Positions 53,354 to 63,784 of a stretch of DNA of 64,000 bases are shown piece by piece. Numbering within the stretch: the stretch's first letter is position 1; each line of letters opens with the position of its first letter. The DNA is from Billgrantia azerbaijanica. GTDB taxonomy: Bacteria > Pseudomonadota > Gammaproteobacteria > Pseudomonadales > Halomonadaceae. The position numbers and the translations under genes were made by a program. Where the stretch lies: the NCBI GenBank assembly GCA_004551485.1, contig SBLD01000001.1, forward strand, positions 290,424 through 354,423, written 5' to 3'. The notes under the pieces were generated by a model. That model was given only the letters and a program-made list of their open reading frames with translations. It made no database searches and was not told the DNA's origin.

Positions 53354-54041
53354 TCAGCCTCCCAGGTACAGTCGCCCCACCTCGGGGTCGTCGAGCAGCG
53401 CCTGGCCGGGACCGTCGACCCGGTTCTGCCCGCTGGCCAGCACGTAGCCGCGCGTGGCCATGGCCAGCGCCTTGCGCGCGTTCTGCTCGACCATGAGGAT
53501 CGCCAGGCCGGTGGCATTGATCTGCTCGATGTTGGCGAAGATCTCGTCGACCAGCTTCGGCGACAGGCCGGCGGAGGGCTCGTCGAGCAGCAGCAGCGCC
53601 GGGTCGAGCATCAGGGCGCTGCCGATGGCCACCATCTGGCGCTCGCCCCCGGACATCTTGCCGACGCGTTGGTGGCGTCGCTCGCGCAGCTTGGGGAACA
53701 GCGCGTAGACGCGCTCCTTGCGCTCGGGCAGGACGCTCTCGTCGAGCAGGTAGCCGCCCATGTCGAGGTTCTCCTCGGCGGTGAGCTGGGTGAAGACGTT
53801 GGCCACCTGGGGCACGTAGCAGAGCCCCTCCTTGACGATGTTGTAGGGCGTGTGCCCGGCGATCTCCTTGTCGCGGAAGCGGATCGAGCCGTGGCGCGGC
53901 GTGACGAGCCCGAAGACCGCCTTCATCAGCGTTGACTTGCCGGCGCCGTTGGGTCCGATCAGCGCCACGATCTCGCCCTCGTCCACCCGCAGGTGCACGT
54001 CGTGCAGGATCTCGCTGTCGCCGTAGCCGGCGGTGACGCCC

Positions 54042-54061
<20 letters not shown>
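53354..54061 (-). CDS. livF: ABC transporter ATPase (LivF-like)
   Basis: 235 residues. Walker A GPNGAGKSTLMK, signature KMSGGERQMVAIGSALM and Walker B LLLLDEPSAGLSPKLVDEIF. It energises the LivHM channel together with the LivG-type ATPase, whose gene overlaps it by 20 bases. Confidence 0.95.
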
Positions 54062-54881
<820 letters not shown>

Positions 54882-55099
54882 GGCATCTCCCGAAACGGCG
54901 GGCAGTTACGTGCCGACGTCTTTGAACATAGCAACGCGGTTGCGGGGTGTCGATGCGGCGCCCGGCGTGGCAATGCGCCGGGAGGCAGCGTCTACACTCC
55001 GAGTGGGGACGCCCGCTTCAGGGCGGCGTACCCGGTCATGAACAAACCCAAGCGTCCGGCGGCCGAAGCGGCAGATGACGGGCGCAGGAGGGAACAACC

Positions 55100-56440
55100 A
55101 TGAACCACACATCGCAACCTGGCGCTCGCTGCAGGAACCGGCGCGCGTCAATCCTCGGCGCGTGCACCCTGAGCGTGGCGCTTGCCAGCGGCGTGGCCGG
55201 CGCCCAGGAGGCCCCGCCGGCCATCACGGTCGGGCAGATCGCCCCCTTCACCGGGGCGGGGGCCGAGTTCGGCGAGTTCTACCGCGACGGCGCGGCGCTC
55301 GGCTTCGAGCACATCAACGCCGCCACCGAGCAGGCGCTGGGCGGCCCGGTGATCGGCGAGCACCTCAGCGAGGACACCAACACCCTGCCCACGCCGGCCA
55401 TCGAGGCGGCCCGCCAGCTCGTCGAGGTGCAAGGCGTGCCGGCGATCATCGGCGGCTGGTCGAGCGGCGTGACGGTGGCGGTGGCCACCTCGGTGACCAT
55501 CCCCTCCGAGGTGCTGCAGATCTCCAACGGCTCCACCTCGCCGCTGATCTCGGTGCTGCCCGAGGACAGCGAGTCGGACCTGCTGTTTCGTACCACGGCC
55601 TCGGATGCCCTGCAGGGGGTGGTGGCCGCCCAGCTCGCGCGCGGCGAGATCTTCGAGGACTACAGCGTCGACAGCGCCTCGACGATCTTCATCAACAACC
55701 CCTACGGCCAGGGGCTCTCCAACGCCTTTGCCCGCTCCTTCCAGGCGCGCGGCGGTACCGTGCTGGCCCAGGTGCCGCACCCCGAGGAGGCGCAGCCCAC
55801 CTACACCTCGCAGCTCGCCCAGGCCTACCAGGAGGAGCCAGAGATGCTGTTCGCGGCGAGCTATCCCGGCCACAGCGCCACCTTCCTGCAGGAGGCGCGC
55901 GACATCTTCGAGCACACCGGTTGGCAGTTCGTCGACGGCAACCGTTCCGAGGAGGTGATCAATGCCGTCGGCGCCGAGGACCTCGAGGGGCTCTACGGCA
56001 CGGCCCCCGGCCAGGACCCGAGCCTGCCGGGCTTCGAGAACTTCGCCACGGCCTTCAAGGAGGCGTACGGCCACGACCGCATCCCGCCCTTCACCGAGTC
56101 GGCCTATGACGCCGCGGTACTGATCGGGCTGGCCACGGTCAAGGCGTTCGCCGACGGCCACGACAGCGTCGAGGCGATCACCGGCACGGTGCTGCGCGAC
56201 CGCCTGCGCGAGGTGGCCAACCCGCCCGGCAAGGAGATCGTCGCCGGCGATCCGGAGAGCATCCTGGCCGGCGTCGAGGCGCTCATGAACGGCGAGGACG
56301 TCGCCTACACCGGCGCGGCCGGCCCCGCGGACTTCGACGACAACGGCGACGTGATCACCCCCATCGCCATCTGGCGCTACACCAACGGCGACACCGAGAC
56401 GGTGCAGATCCAGTCACCGGAGCAGATCCCCGAGGAGTGA
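55100..56440 (+). CDS. ABC transporter substrate-binding protein (LivJ/amide type)
   Basis: 446 residues with a long signal peptide (about 1-36, ending AGAQEA). The type I periplasmic fold is seen in ITVGQIAPFTGAGAEFGEFYRDGAALGFEHIN and AIIGGWSSGVTVAVA. It delivers ligand to the divergently encoded LivHMGF transporter; the two transcription units face away from a 218-base control region. A strong terminator follows. Confidence 0.92.
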   Translation: MNHTSQPGARCRNRRASILGACTLSVALASGVAGAQEAPPAITVGQIAPFTGAGAEFGEFYRDGAALGFEHINAATEQALGGPVIGEHLSEDTNTLPTPAIEAARQLVEVQGVPAIIGGWSSGVTVAVATSVTIPSEVLQISNGSTSPLISVLPEDSESDLLFRTTASDALQGVVAAQLARGEIFEDYSVDSASTIFINNPYGQGLSNAFARSFQARGGTVLAQVPHPEEAQPTYTSQLAQAYQEEPEMLFAASYPGHSATFLQEARDIFEHTGWQFVDGNRSEEVINAVGAEDLEGLYGTAPGQDPSLPGFENFATAFKEAYGHDRIPPFTESAYDAAVLIGLATVKAFADGHDSVEAITGTVLRDRLREVANPPGKEIVAGDPESILAGVEALMNGEDVAYTGAAGPADFDDNGDVITPIAIWRYTNGDTETVQIQSPEQIPEE

Positions 56441-56464
56441 GCCCCGCCCCACGGGGCCCCGACC

Positions 56465-56498
56465 CGGCCCGGGCGGCATCTGCCGCCCGGGCCGTTTT
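56465..56498 (+). terminator. Rho-independent terminator after substrate-binding protein gene
   Basis: A perfect 14-bp stem CGGCCCGGGCGGCA / TGCCGCCCGGGCCG with a 2-base apex, then TTTT. It lies 25 bases after the stop. Confidence 0.85.
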
Positions 56499-56575
56499 GT
56501 CGCGGGCAGCCCGGGGCCGGGGCGGCGACTACGCTGAAAGCAGAGGGGCTGGCGCTCCGACAGGGGGAGGCGCGA

Positions 56576-57202
56576 ATGTTGGCGGAACTGATGATGGTGG
56601 TCGCTCTGGCTCAGGCGTCCGGTGCGACCGATCCGGTGGCCGCGGCGCTCTCGCGCGTCGAGCAGCTCGACGCCTATCGCTTCACCCTGCGCAGTCGGGG
56701 CGCGCGCGACGAGGAGGTGATCCGCTACGCCTACCGGCGACCGGGGTTCATCCGCATGGACATGGTCACCCCCTTCTCGGGGGCGGTGCTGATCTACAGC
56801 CCCGAGACGCGGCGGGTGCGCGTGTGGCCCTTCGGTGCCCCGGGGCGCAGCCTCAGCCTGAGCCCCCTGAACCGCCTGGTGCGCAGCGCCCGCGGCCACC
56901 GCGTGGACGAGTCGGACGTGGCCACCCTGCTGCGCAACGTGCAGCGCCTGCAGCGCCACGGCGAGCTGCACCGCCTCGGCGAGGCCGAGATCGACGGGCA
57001 TGCCACCCAGCACCTGGTGGTCGAGGGCGAAGGCGGCCATCGCGTGGACGAGGTGGCGCGCTTCGAGCTGTGGCTCGATCGCGAGACGTACTTCCCGCGC
57101 CGGGTCGTGAGTCACGACCGACGGGGGAACGTGCTCGAGACCGTACGCTTCGAGGGGATCGAGCTCGATCCCGCGCTGCCCGCCGACTTCTTCTCGCCCT
57201 GA
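56576..57202 (+). CDS. LolA-like/DUF1571 periplasmic protein
   Basis: 208 residues behind GGGGGAGGCGCG. A short signal-like N-terminus (MLAELMMVVALAQA) precedes a beta-rich domain with YRFTLRSRG, RRPGFIRMDMVTPFSGAVLIYSP and FELWLDRETYFPRRVVSHD, the pattern of outer-membrane lipoprotein-sorting (LolA-like) and DUF1571 proteins. It may bind lipids in the periplasm. The next gene starts 11 bases later. Confidence 0.75.
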   Translation: MLAELMMVVALAQASGATDPVAAALSRVEQLDAYRFTLRSRGARDEEVIRYAYRRPGFIRMDMVTPFSGAVLIYSPETRRVRVWPFGAPGRSLSLSPLNRLVRSARGHRVDESDVATLLRNVQRLQRHGELHRLGEAEIDGHATQHLVVEGEGGHRVDEVARFELWLDRETYFPRRVVSHDRRGNVLETVRFEGIELDPALPADFFSP

Positions 57203-57213
57203 GACGCCCGGCC

Positions 57214-57693
57214 ATGGCCGCCTACTCCCTGACCACCCTCTGGTACCTGGAAGTGCCCATCGAGTCGGTCTTCCAGGCGCTCGGCGAGGCGCCCCTGTGG
57301 CCCGCCTGGTGGCCGAGCCTGCTGGCCGTGGAGGAGCGTGTCGCCGGGGACGCCGACGGCACGGGGCGGGTCTACCGCTACACCTGGCAGAGCCGCCTGG
57401 GCTATCGCCTGTGCTTCGATATCCGCGTGACTCGCATCGCCAGGCCGTGGCTCATCGAGGGCGAGGCCAGCGGCGACGTGTGCGGCGCCGGCCGCTGGCG
57501 GCTCTGCGAGCAGGGCGGGGTGACGCAGGTGCGCCACGAGTGGCGGGTTGCCACCACCCGGCGCTGGATGAACCTGGCCGCCCCGCTGGCGCGGCCGCTG
57601 TTCGTGTGGAGCCACCACGCGGTGATGCGCGACGGCGCCCGCGGGCTCGCCCGCCGCCTCGACGGGCGGCTGCTGGGGCTGGCCCACGAGTGA
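57214..57693 (+). CDS. SRPBCC-family protein
   Basis: 159 residues. START/polyketide-cyclase fold: LTTLWYLEVPIESVFQALGEAPLWPAWWPSL is the usual N-terminal strand-helix segment and FVWSHHAVMRDGARGLARRLDG the long C-terminal helix. No signal peptide. It is probably co-transcribed with the LolA-like gene. Ligand unknown. Confidence 0.83.
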   Translation: MAAYSLTTLWYLEVPIESVFQALGEAPLWPAWWPSLLAVEERVAGDADGTGRVYRYTWQSRLGYRLCFDIRVTRIARPWLIEGEASGDVCGAGRWRLCEQGGVTQVRHEWRVATTRRWMNLAAPLARPLFVWSHHAVMRDGARGLARRLDGRLLGLAHE

Positions 57694-57706
57694 GGGCGGT
57701 CGCGCC

Positions 57707-58456
57707 TCAGGGCCGCCAGGCCAGCGGGTGGTCGGCCTTGAGCACGCCGTGCTCGTCCCAGTCCTGCCAGCTGCTGAAGGGCAGGGCGGGGTCGCGGTCG
57801 AGGCGGGCCAGGCGCTGTGCCCAGGCGTGCTTCTCCGTTTCCAGGTGGTCGCGAAACGCCGCCTCCGCCTGGTAGCTCAGCCCGCCCCCCTGGACGCCGT
57901 AGACGACGTGCGGGGCCAGCACGTCCATGCCCAGGTAGTAGAGCGAGCAGTGCAGCGGCCACAGCAGCGTGGCCATGTCGCCGCCGCGGCCGTGCCGGGT
58001 GAAGGCCGCGGCCGGCGAGCCGGTGGTCACCGAGGCGATGGCCCGCGTGCCGCGGAAGCGGCCGCGGTCGTAGCGCCGGCTGCCGGAATAGACCCCGCCG
58101 TAGACGCAGACCCGGTCGAACCACCCCTTGAGCAGGGCCGGCAGGCCGTGCCACCAGAGCGGGAACTGCAGGATCACCAGGTCGGCGCGCGCCAGGCGGG
58201 TGAGCTCGCGCTGCACGTCGCCGGGCAGGGTACCGGCCTCGAAGGCGTGGCGCTGCTCGGTCAGCGCCGAGAACACCGCCGGTTCGGCGCGCGCGGGATA
58301 GTGCGCCGGGCGCTCCACCGGGTCGAAGTCCTCGGCGTAGAGGTCCGAGACCTCGACGCTGTGGCCCAGGCCTTCGAGGGTCTCCACCGCGATGGCCTTG
58401 AGGGCCCCGTTGAAGGAGCGGGGTTCGGGATGGCAGTGAACGATCAGTACCTGCAT
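57707..58456 (-). CDS. NAD(P)H-dependent quinone oxidoreductase (flavodoxin-2 family)
   Basis: 249 residues. The NQO1/MdaB-type flavodoxin fold shows LIVHCHPEPRSFNGALKAIAVETLEGLGHSVEVSDLYAEDFDP, LVILQFPLWWHGLPALLKGWFDRVCVYG and VTTGSP. The enzyme reduces quinones by two electrons with FAD or FMN. A divergent LysR gene 103 bases away probably regulates it. Confidence 0.92.
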   Translation of the reverse strand: MQVLIVHCHPEPRSFNGALKAIAVETLEGLGHSVEVSDLYAEDFDPVERPAHYPARAEPAVFSALTEQRHAFEAGTLPGDVQRELTRLARADLVILQFPLWWHGLPALLKGWFDRVCVYGGVYSGSRRYDRGRFRGTRAIASVTTGSPAAAFTRHGRGGDMATLLWPLHCSLYYLGMDVLAPHVVYGVQGGGLSYQAEAAFRDHLETEKHAWAQRLARLDRDPALPFSSWQDWDEHGVLKADHPLAWRP

Positions 58457-58559
58457 GGCAGCGCCTCCGCGTCGGGTTGCTCGCTATCGAAACCGTGTCG
58501 TCGAGGCTACCCTGTTCATTCGGGAGCAAAAATTACCCAGCAATGACAATGACGTTTGC

Positions 58560-59429
58560 ATGAATGAACAGACGCTGCACTGGGAGGATCTGCGGGTCGT
58601 GCTGGCCATCGCCGAGGCGGGTTCGCTGTCGGGCGCGGGGCGCCGCCTGGGGGCCAGCCACGCCACGCTGTTCCGGCGCCTGAACGCCATCGAGCGGCGC
58701 CTGGGCGTGCGCCTCTTCGAGCGCTCGCGACGGGGCTATGCCCCGACGGCGGCGGGCGAGGAGCTGGCCGCCACGGGGGAGCGCATCGAGGCCGAGGTGC
58801 TGGGGGCGGAGCGACGGGTGGTGGGGCGCGACCTGCGCCTCTCGGGCACGGTACGGGTGACCACCACCGACACCCTGCTGATGGGGCTGCTGTCGCCGAT
58901 CCTCGCCGACTTCCGGCGCGCCCACCCGCAGATCGTGCTGGAGGTGGCCGTCTCCAACCAGCTCTTCAACCTCTCGCGGCGTGATGCCGACGTGGCGATA
59001 CGTCCCACGGCCTCGCCGCCCGAGTACCTGGTGGGCCGGCAAGTGGGCATTATTGCCCAGGCGGTCTATGCACGACGCCACGACCCGCCCGGCGCCGAGA
59101 CCTGGGTGGGGCCGGATCGCCACCTGGGCTACGCGCCGCTCGAGGCGTGGATGGCCCGGACCGGCGTGGCGGCGCAGTGCTGCTACCGCGTCGACACCCT
59201 GCTCGGCATGCTGGCCGCGGTGCGCGACGGCATGGGGCGCGGCGTGCTGCCCTGCTACCTGGCCGATGCCGAGCCGACCCTCGCGCGCCAGGGCGAGCCG
59301 ATCGCGGAACTGGCCACCGACCTGTGGCTGCTCACCCACCCCGACCTGCGCCGGGTCGCGCGCATCCGCGCCTTCCTGGCCTTCGTGGCCGAGGCGCTGG
59401 GCGAGCGACGGGCGCAGCTCGGTGGGTGA
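58560..59429 (+). CDS. LysR-family regulator of the quinone oxidoreductase
   Basis: 289 residues from the ATG of MNEQTLHWEDLRVVLAIAEAGSLSGAGRRLGASHATLFRRLNAIERRLGV, a clear winged helix. The effector domain contains VRVTTTDTLLMGLLSPILADFRRAHPQIVLEV. In-frame upstream codons lack a ribosome site. Its divergent arrangement with the quinone reductase is the common pattern of local control. Confidence 0.9.
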   Translation: MNEQTLHWEDLRVVLAIAEAGSLSGAGRRLGASHATLFRRLNAIERRLGVRLFERSRRGYAPTAAGEELAATGERIEAEVLGAERRVVGRDLRLSGTVRVTTTDTLLMGLLSPILADFRRAHPQIVLEVAVSNQLFNLSRRDADVAIRPTASPPEYLVGRQVGIIAQAVYARRHDPPGAETWVGPDRHLGYAPLEAWMARTGVAAQCCYRVDTLLGMLAAVRDGMGRGVLPCYLADAEPTLARQGEPIAELATDLWLLTHPDLRRVARIRAFLAFVAEALGERRAQLGG

Positions 59430-59457
59430 GGCCGGAGGCTAAGTGTGGAGAGACGGC

Positions 59458-60084
59458 CTAATGCGAGGCGTCGCCCTCCGGGCGATAGAAGAGGAAATGG
59501 TCGGTCTCGATGGTCAGGAGGTATTCGGCCGCCCAGTCCGGCATCACATCCCGGGAATGGAAGTAGAGGGCGCCATTGGTGTGATCGTCCAGTTGCTGGT
59601 TGAGGGCTTGCCGAGCCACTTCCTTGGCGACCTCGTAGGCCTCCTCGTTGACCACGTCATCCGGGCGGCCGTCGCACCACCAGGAGAACTGGCAGGGGCT
59701 CTGTTCGGAGCCCTGGGTGACCACGGCGCAGATCGTATCGGGGAAGCCCGGGTGCGCAAGCCGGTTCATGACGACATTGGCAACGGCCTCCATGTCGATC
59801 CCGGGCTGGCCCTTGGCCTCCCAGTAGATGGAGCGCGACAGGCAGGTGATCGGCTCCTCCAGGGGGTTGTCACCGGTCGGGTCCACGGCCTGCACCTCCG
59901 GCTCCGTCAACGGCTCGGGGGGCGGTTCCGGTGGCGGGGCGGGGATGCTCTCCGGCGCGACGGCCTCCTCTAGCGCTTCCGCCTTGTCCGTGGCCTCCTC
60001 GGCCAACGGCGCCTCCTCAGCGGCGAGCGAGCGACTGAAGAAAAGGAGGACCACAAGGCCAGTCACTACCCATACCTGCTGCAT
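59458..60084 (-). CDS. SleB-type cell wall hydrolase, exported
   Basis: 208 residues. A signal peptide (VTGLVVLLFFSRSLAA) is followed by an acidic, proline-rich linker (25-75) and a Hydrolase_2 (SleB-like) domain: CLSRSIYWEAKGQPGIDMEAVANVVMNRLAHPGFPDTICAVV, with the candidate catalytic Glu in YWEA, and CQFSWWCDG. It probably cleaves peptidoglycan glycan strands in the periplasm. The gene stands alone; 250 bases upstream hold no gene. Confidence 0.86.
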   Translation of the reverse strand: MQQVWVVTGLVVLLFFSRSLAAEEAPLAEEATDKAEALEEAVAPESIPAPPPEPPPEPLTEPEVQAVDPTGDNPLEEPITCLSRSIYWEAKGQPGIDMEAVANVVMNRLAHPGFPDTICAVVTQGSEQSPCQFSWWCDGRPDDVVNEEAYEVAKEVARQALNQQLDDHTNGALYFHSRDVMPDWAAEYLLTIETDHFLFYRPEGDASH

Positions 60085-60334
60085 GGACGGATCCCTGAGG
60101 GGCGTCGCGCGAATCGGCCACGCCGCGTGCCGCGGTACCCCACGTACCCGGCATCCTTATCACTATAGCGCGATCGTTGGCCGCCACCGTGCCCTGGGTG
60201 ACCCGGTCGACGAGATCGGCTCATTTGACGTGTCCCTTGGCATCTCTCGTTCGTTGGTACTTGATTGCCAGTCAACATCGGCCTTGGCTCGGGATGCCGG
60301 AACAGGGGCGGATCACCCATCCCGACCCATCCGA

Positions 60335-61567
60335 TCAGCGCTGCTGTGACGGAACCTCGATCCACCCATCCTTGCGGAACATTGCCTTGATGCCACGCAC
60401 CGCCTGGCGGATGCGGTCCTGGTTCTCGATCAGCGCGAAGCGCACGTAGTCGTCGCCGTAATCGCCGAAACCGATACCAGGCGAGACACACACCTTGGCG
60501 TCGGCCAACAGCTTCTTGGAGAACTCCAGCGAGCCCATCTCGCGGTAGGGTTCGGGGATCTTGGCCCAGATGTACATCGACGCTTTGGGCACATCGACCA
60601 TCCAGCCCGCCTCGTGTAGCCCCTTGGCCAGGGTGTTGCGGCGCTGGCAGTACTGCTCGGCGATATCGCGCACGCACTGTTGGTCACCCTCGAGTGCGGC
60701 GATGGCAGCCACCTGCAGCGGCGTGAAGGTGCCATAGTCGTGGTAGCTCTTGATCCGTGCCAGCGCCTGTACCAGCTCCTTGTTGCCGACCATGAAGCCG
60801 ACACGCCAGCCCGCCATGTTGTAGCTCTTGGACAGCGTGAAGAACTCGACGGCGACCTCCTTGGCCCCCGGTACCTGCATGATCGACGGCGCCTGCCAGC
60901 CGTCGTAGACGATGTCGGCGTAGGCCAGATCGTGCACGACGATGATGCCGTACTGCTTGGCCAGTGCCACCACCTGCTCGAAGAAATCCAGCTCGACGCA
61001 TTGCGCGGTGGGATTGGACGGGAAGCCGAGGATCATCATCTTCGGCTTTGGGATCGCTTCACGGATCGCCCGCTCCAGCTCGACGAAGAAATCGACGCCG
61101 GGAATCAGCGGCACCGAACGCACCTGAGCGCCGGCGATCACCGCGCCGTAGATATGGATCGGGTAGCTCGGGTTGGGCACCAGGACGGTATCGCCGTGAT
61201 CGCAGGTGGCCAGCATCAGGTGCGCCAATCCCTCCTTGGAACCGATGGTGACGATCGCCTCCTCTTCGGGATCGATCTCGACGTCATAGCGGTCTCGATA
61301 CCAGTGCGAGATAGCTCGGCGCAGCCGCGGAATGCCGCGGGAGGTCGAGTAGCCGTGCGTATCCTCTCGCTGCGCCACGGTACACAGCTTGTCGACGATA
61401 TGCGGCGGGGTTGGCCCGTCCGGATTACCCATGCTGAAGTCGACGATATCCTCGCCGCGACGGCGCGCCGCCATCTTCAGTTCGGTAGTGATGTTGAATA
61501 CGTAGGGGGGGAGACGATCGATCCGGGAAAAACGGCGTACGGGGGGTGTGCCATGAGTATTGGCCAT
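60335..61567 (-). CDS. alaC: Alanine aminotransferase AlaC
   Basis: 410 residues from the ATG behind TTGAGGACATC; an upstream ATG is less likely. Class I PLP aminotransferase with [59 protein letters not shown] and the PLP lysine in [15 protein letters not shown]. The sequence closely follows E. coli AlaC, which makes alanine from pyruvate and glutamate. Codon use looks slightly less GC-extreme than in neighbouring genes. Confidence 0.94.
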   Translation of the reverse strand: MANTHGTPPVRRFSRIDRLPPYVFNITTELKMAARRRGEDIVDFSMGNPDGPTPPHIVDKLCTVAQREDTHGYSTSRGIPRLRRAISHWYRDRYDVEIDPEEEAIVTIGSKEGLAHLMLATCDHGDTVLVPNPSYPIHIYGAVIAGAQVRSVPLIPGVDFFVELERAIREAIPKPKMMILGFPSNPTAQCVELDFFEQVVALAKQYGIIVVHDLAYADIVYDGWQAPSIMQVPGAKEVAVEFFTLSKSYNMAGWRVGFMVGNKELVQALARIKSYHDYGTFTPLQVAAIAALEGDQQCVRDIAEQYCQRRNTLAKGLHEAGWMVDVPKASMYIWAKIPEPYREMGSLEFSKKLLADAKVCVSPGIGFGDYGDDYVRFALIENQDRIRQAVRGIKAMFRKDGWIEVPSQQR

Positions 61568-61751
61568 GATGTCCTCAATTGACGTAAGCGCCCGGAACCG
61601 TCCGAGCGACGCCGGCCATGCCATCATGGCCGTGAGGTGAAGAGTATACGGATACGATGAATCCGGCTGTCAATAGCCATCAGAAGTGACCCATCAGCGG
61701 TCATCAATTTTGGTTCTGCTCCACGGGAAGACCTGCGCCGATGTCCGGTAG

Positions 61752-61794
61752 CCGAGCCGCTCGTCACGGTGTCATCCACGGGCGAGCGGCTCGG
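61752..61794. repeat. 12-bp perfect inverted repeat after the AhpD-like gene
   Basis: Arms CCGAGCCGCTCG and CGAGCGGCTCGG with a 19-base loop, 15 bases beyond the stop of the minus-strand AhpD-like gene. It could end that transcript, although no T tract follows. Confidence 0.5.
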
Positions 61795-61808
61795 TCCCGA
61801 GAGGGAAA

Positions 61809-62270
61809 TCAGCGGGGCTGGTAGCTGCCGACCTCGGCCGAGAAGCTGATCGCGAAGCGGTTCCAGGCATTGATGGCGCAGATCGCCAGGGTCAGGTCGA
61901 CCAGGCCCTTTTCCGAGAAGTGCGCCCGGGTGGCGTCGAACAGGGCGTCATCGATGCCGCGGCCGGCGATCAGCGTATTGGCCTCGGCCCAGGCCAGGGC
62001 GGCCCGCTCGCGGGGAGTGAAGAAGGGCGTCTCGCGCCAGGCGCTCAGGGCGTAGAGGCGTTGTTCGCTTTCGCCGGCACGCCGGGCATCCTTGGTGTGC
62101 ATGTCGATGCAGTAGGCGCAGCCGTTGAGCTGGGAGACGCGAGTCTTGACCAGCTCCAGCAGGCCGCCGCCGAGCTCGTCGTGGCGTCGGGCGGCCCTGG
62201 CCAGGTAGGTCTCCATGTCGACGAGGGCTTGGAGGGCGTCCGGGCTGGCGGCATGATAATCCATACGCAT
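61809..62270 (-). CDS. AhpD-like carboxymuconolactone decarboxylase-family protein
   Basis: 153 residues from the first of two close ATGs, with GGAG 9 bases upstream. The CMD/AhpD core LLELVKTRVSQLNGCAYCIDMHTKDARRAGES has the redox pair CAYC and the downstream His. These proteins act as alkyl-hydroperoxide reductases or related disulfide oxidoreductases. It is divergent from an AraC regulator, its likely controller. Confidence 0.92.
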   Translation of the reverse strand: MRMDYHAASPDALQALVDMETYLARAARRHDELGGGLLELVKTRVSQLNGCAYCIDMHTKDARRAGESEQRLYALSAWRETPFFTPRERAALAWAEANTLIAGRGIDDALFDATRAHFSEKGLVDLTLAICAINAWNRFAISFSAEVGSYQPR

Positions 62271-62370
62271 GAGGGTGGCTCCGATGGTGAATGGCAGTTG
62301 CCACCCTAGCCCGGCCGCGGCGGGCCGGATTGTAGATTTTCGGCCCTCGATGCGGGAGTGATGACGCGAC

Positions 62371-63255
62371 ATGACACCCATGACTTCCGGCGTTTCCAGT
62401 TCCGTTCCGCTGGCCTCGGGACTGACGCTGTTGCAGTTCCCGCCGAGTGCGCCGCTGCGGCCCTTCGTGCAGTGTTTCTGGCAGCTCCGGGGAGGCGCGA
62501 CAGCGGGGCAGGCGGAGCGTGAGCTGCTCCATCCCGATGGCGGCATGGGGTGGTGGTTCAACCTGGGCGGCCCCGTCGAGCGCGATGGCGAGCCCTTCGG
62601 GGGACGCTGCTGGATCGATGGGCCCCAGCTGAGCACGGCCCGGCTGACAGTGGGCGGTGACTTCGATCTGCTGGGGGTTCGCTTCCTGCCGGGGGCGGGG
62701 TATGCCGTCATGGGCGAGGAGCTGGCGGCGCTGGTCGGGCCGTCGATGATTCCCGGCGATGCCCTGCGGCATCTGGCGTTGGCGTCGCTGCAGCAGCGCC
62801 TGCGCGAGGCGCCCGACCTGCCGCGGCGCATTGCGCTGCTGGAGCGCCGGCTGCTGGCAGCCGTGCGTCGCGGCGTGGCGCGTCACCCGGCGCTGCCGGC
62901 GTCCCTGGCCTGGCTGCAGCAGCGCCATGGGCAGGGCGCCATCGAGGCGCTGGTCGCGCAGCTGCCGATCGGCCAGCGGCGCCTGGAGCGGCTGTTCAAG
63001 CGCCATGTGGGGCTCTCACCGAAGCAGTACGCGCGCATGCTGCGCATCGAGCACGGCCGCGCCCTGATCAAGCGGGGCCAGGGGCGCACACCGCTCACCG
63101 ACACCGCCCTCGAGGCGGGCTATTGCGACCAGGCGCACTTCATCCACGACTTCAAGGCGGTGACCGGCCTCACCCCGGGCGCATATCGCCGCCATGTGCA
63201 GCGGCGTGAGGGGGAGCGGGGCGCCGCGGCCCCGCTCGGTGGTCCTCAGCCGTAG
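62371..63255 (+). CDS. AraC-family regulator divergent from AhpD-like gene
   Basis: 294 residues. The N-terminal DUF6597-type domain (LRPFVQCFWQLRG, LLHPDGGMGWWFNLGGPVE, LLGVRFLPGAGYAVMG) is followed by the AraC DNA-binding part (QLPIGQRRLERLFKRHVGLSPKQYARMLRIEHGRAL, TALEAGYCDQAHFIHDFKAVTGLTPGAYR). The second in-frame ATG four codons later is a possible start. Confidence 0.9.
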   Translation: MTPMTSGVSSSVPLASGLTLLQFPPSAPLRPFVQCFWQLRGGATAGQAERELLHPDGGMGWWFNLGGPVERDGEPFGGRCWIDGPQLSTARLTVGGDFDLLGVRFLPGAGYAVMGEELAALVGPSMIPGDALRHLALASLQQRLREAPDLPRRIALLERRLLAAVRRGVARHPALPASLAWLQQRHGQGAIEALVAQLPIGQRRLERLFKRHVGLSPKQYARMLRIEHGRALIKRGQGRTPLTDTALEAGYCDQAHFIHDFKAVTGLTPGAYRRHVQRREGERGAAAPLGGPQP

Positions 63256-63286
63256 GTGGGCCGTTGTGGCCCTTCTTCCGCATGGA

Positions 63287-63715
63287 TCAAGACGCCATCT
63301 CCTGCCGCTCGCAATTGATCATCCAGGCCACGCCGAAGCGGTCGACCAGCATGCCGAAGGACTTGGCCCAGAAGGTCTCTCCCAGGGGCATCCGGACGGT
63401 GCCGTTGTCGGCGAGGGCGGTGAAGAGTCGCTCGGCCTCCTCGGGCGTGTCGACGTTGATCGTGAGGGAGACGCCCTTGATGCCCTCGTAGGGGACCGGG
63501 CACTCGGGGGTGTTGTCGGAGCCCATCAGCACCTGGCCGTCCACCACCAGGCGGGCGTGCATGATCTTGTCGTGGACCGCGGCGGGCATCTGCTCCTCGG
63601 CCGGGGCCTCGGCGTAGGTGTGCATGGCGACGATCTCGCCGCCGAGGCAGCGCTGGTAGAACGCGAAGGCGGCGCGGCAGTCGCCGTCGAAGATGAGATA
63701 GGCATTCAGCAGCAT
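63287..63715 (-). CDS. VOC-family (PhnB/glyoxalase-like) protein
   Basis: 142 residues from the ATG behind GGAGGGACTTCCC. PhnB-type VOC fold: LNAYLIFDGDCRAAFAFYQRCLGGEIVAM, HARLVVDGQVLMGSD, GVSLTINVDTPEEAERLFTALADNGTVRMPLGETFWAKSFGMLVDRFGVAWMIN. Such proteins bind metal or small ligands; many are uncharacterised or confer tolerance to small molecules. Confidence 0.9.
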   Translation of the reverse strand: MLLNAYLIFDGDCRAAFAFYQRCLGGEIVAMHTYAEAPAEEQMPAAVHDKIMHARLVVDGQVLMGSDNTPECPVPYEGIKGVSLTINVDTPEEAERLFTALADNGTVRMPLGETFWAKSFGMLVDRFGVAWMINCERQEMAS

Positions 63716-63784
63716 GGGAAGTCCCTCCGGTGTGGTGTCCACTTCCGGGTCGAGCGAGACTCCGCCGGATCGACAGGGCGCGCG

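Noticed and set aside
51013-53517. Long minus-strand frame continuous with the AraC gene at 50200-51012
   Set aside because: Upstream of the ATG at 51012 it is an alternate frame over the livH and livM genes. Only the AraC part shows a protein family.
60085-60334. 250-base gap searched for a small gene or RNA
   Set aside because: No frame with a ribosome site and no stable hairpin with T tract was found.
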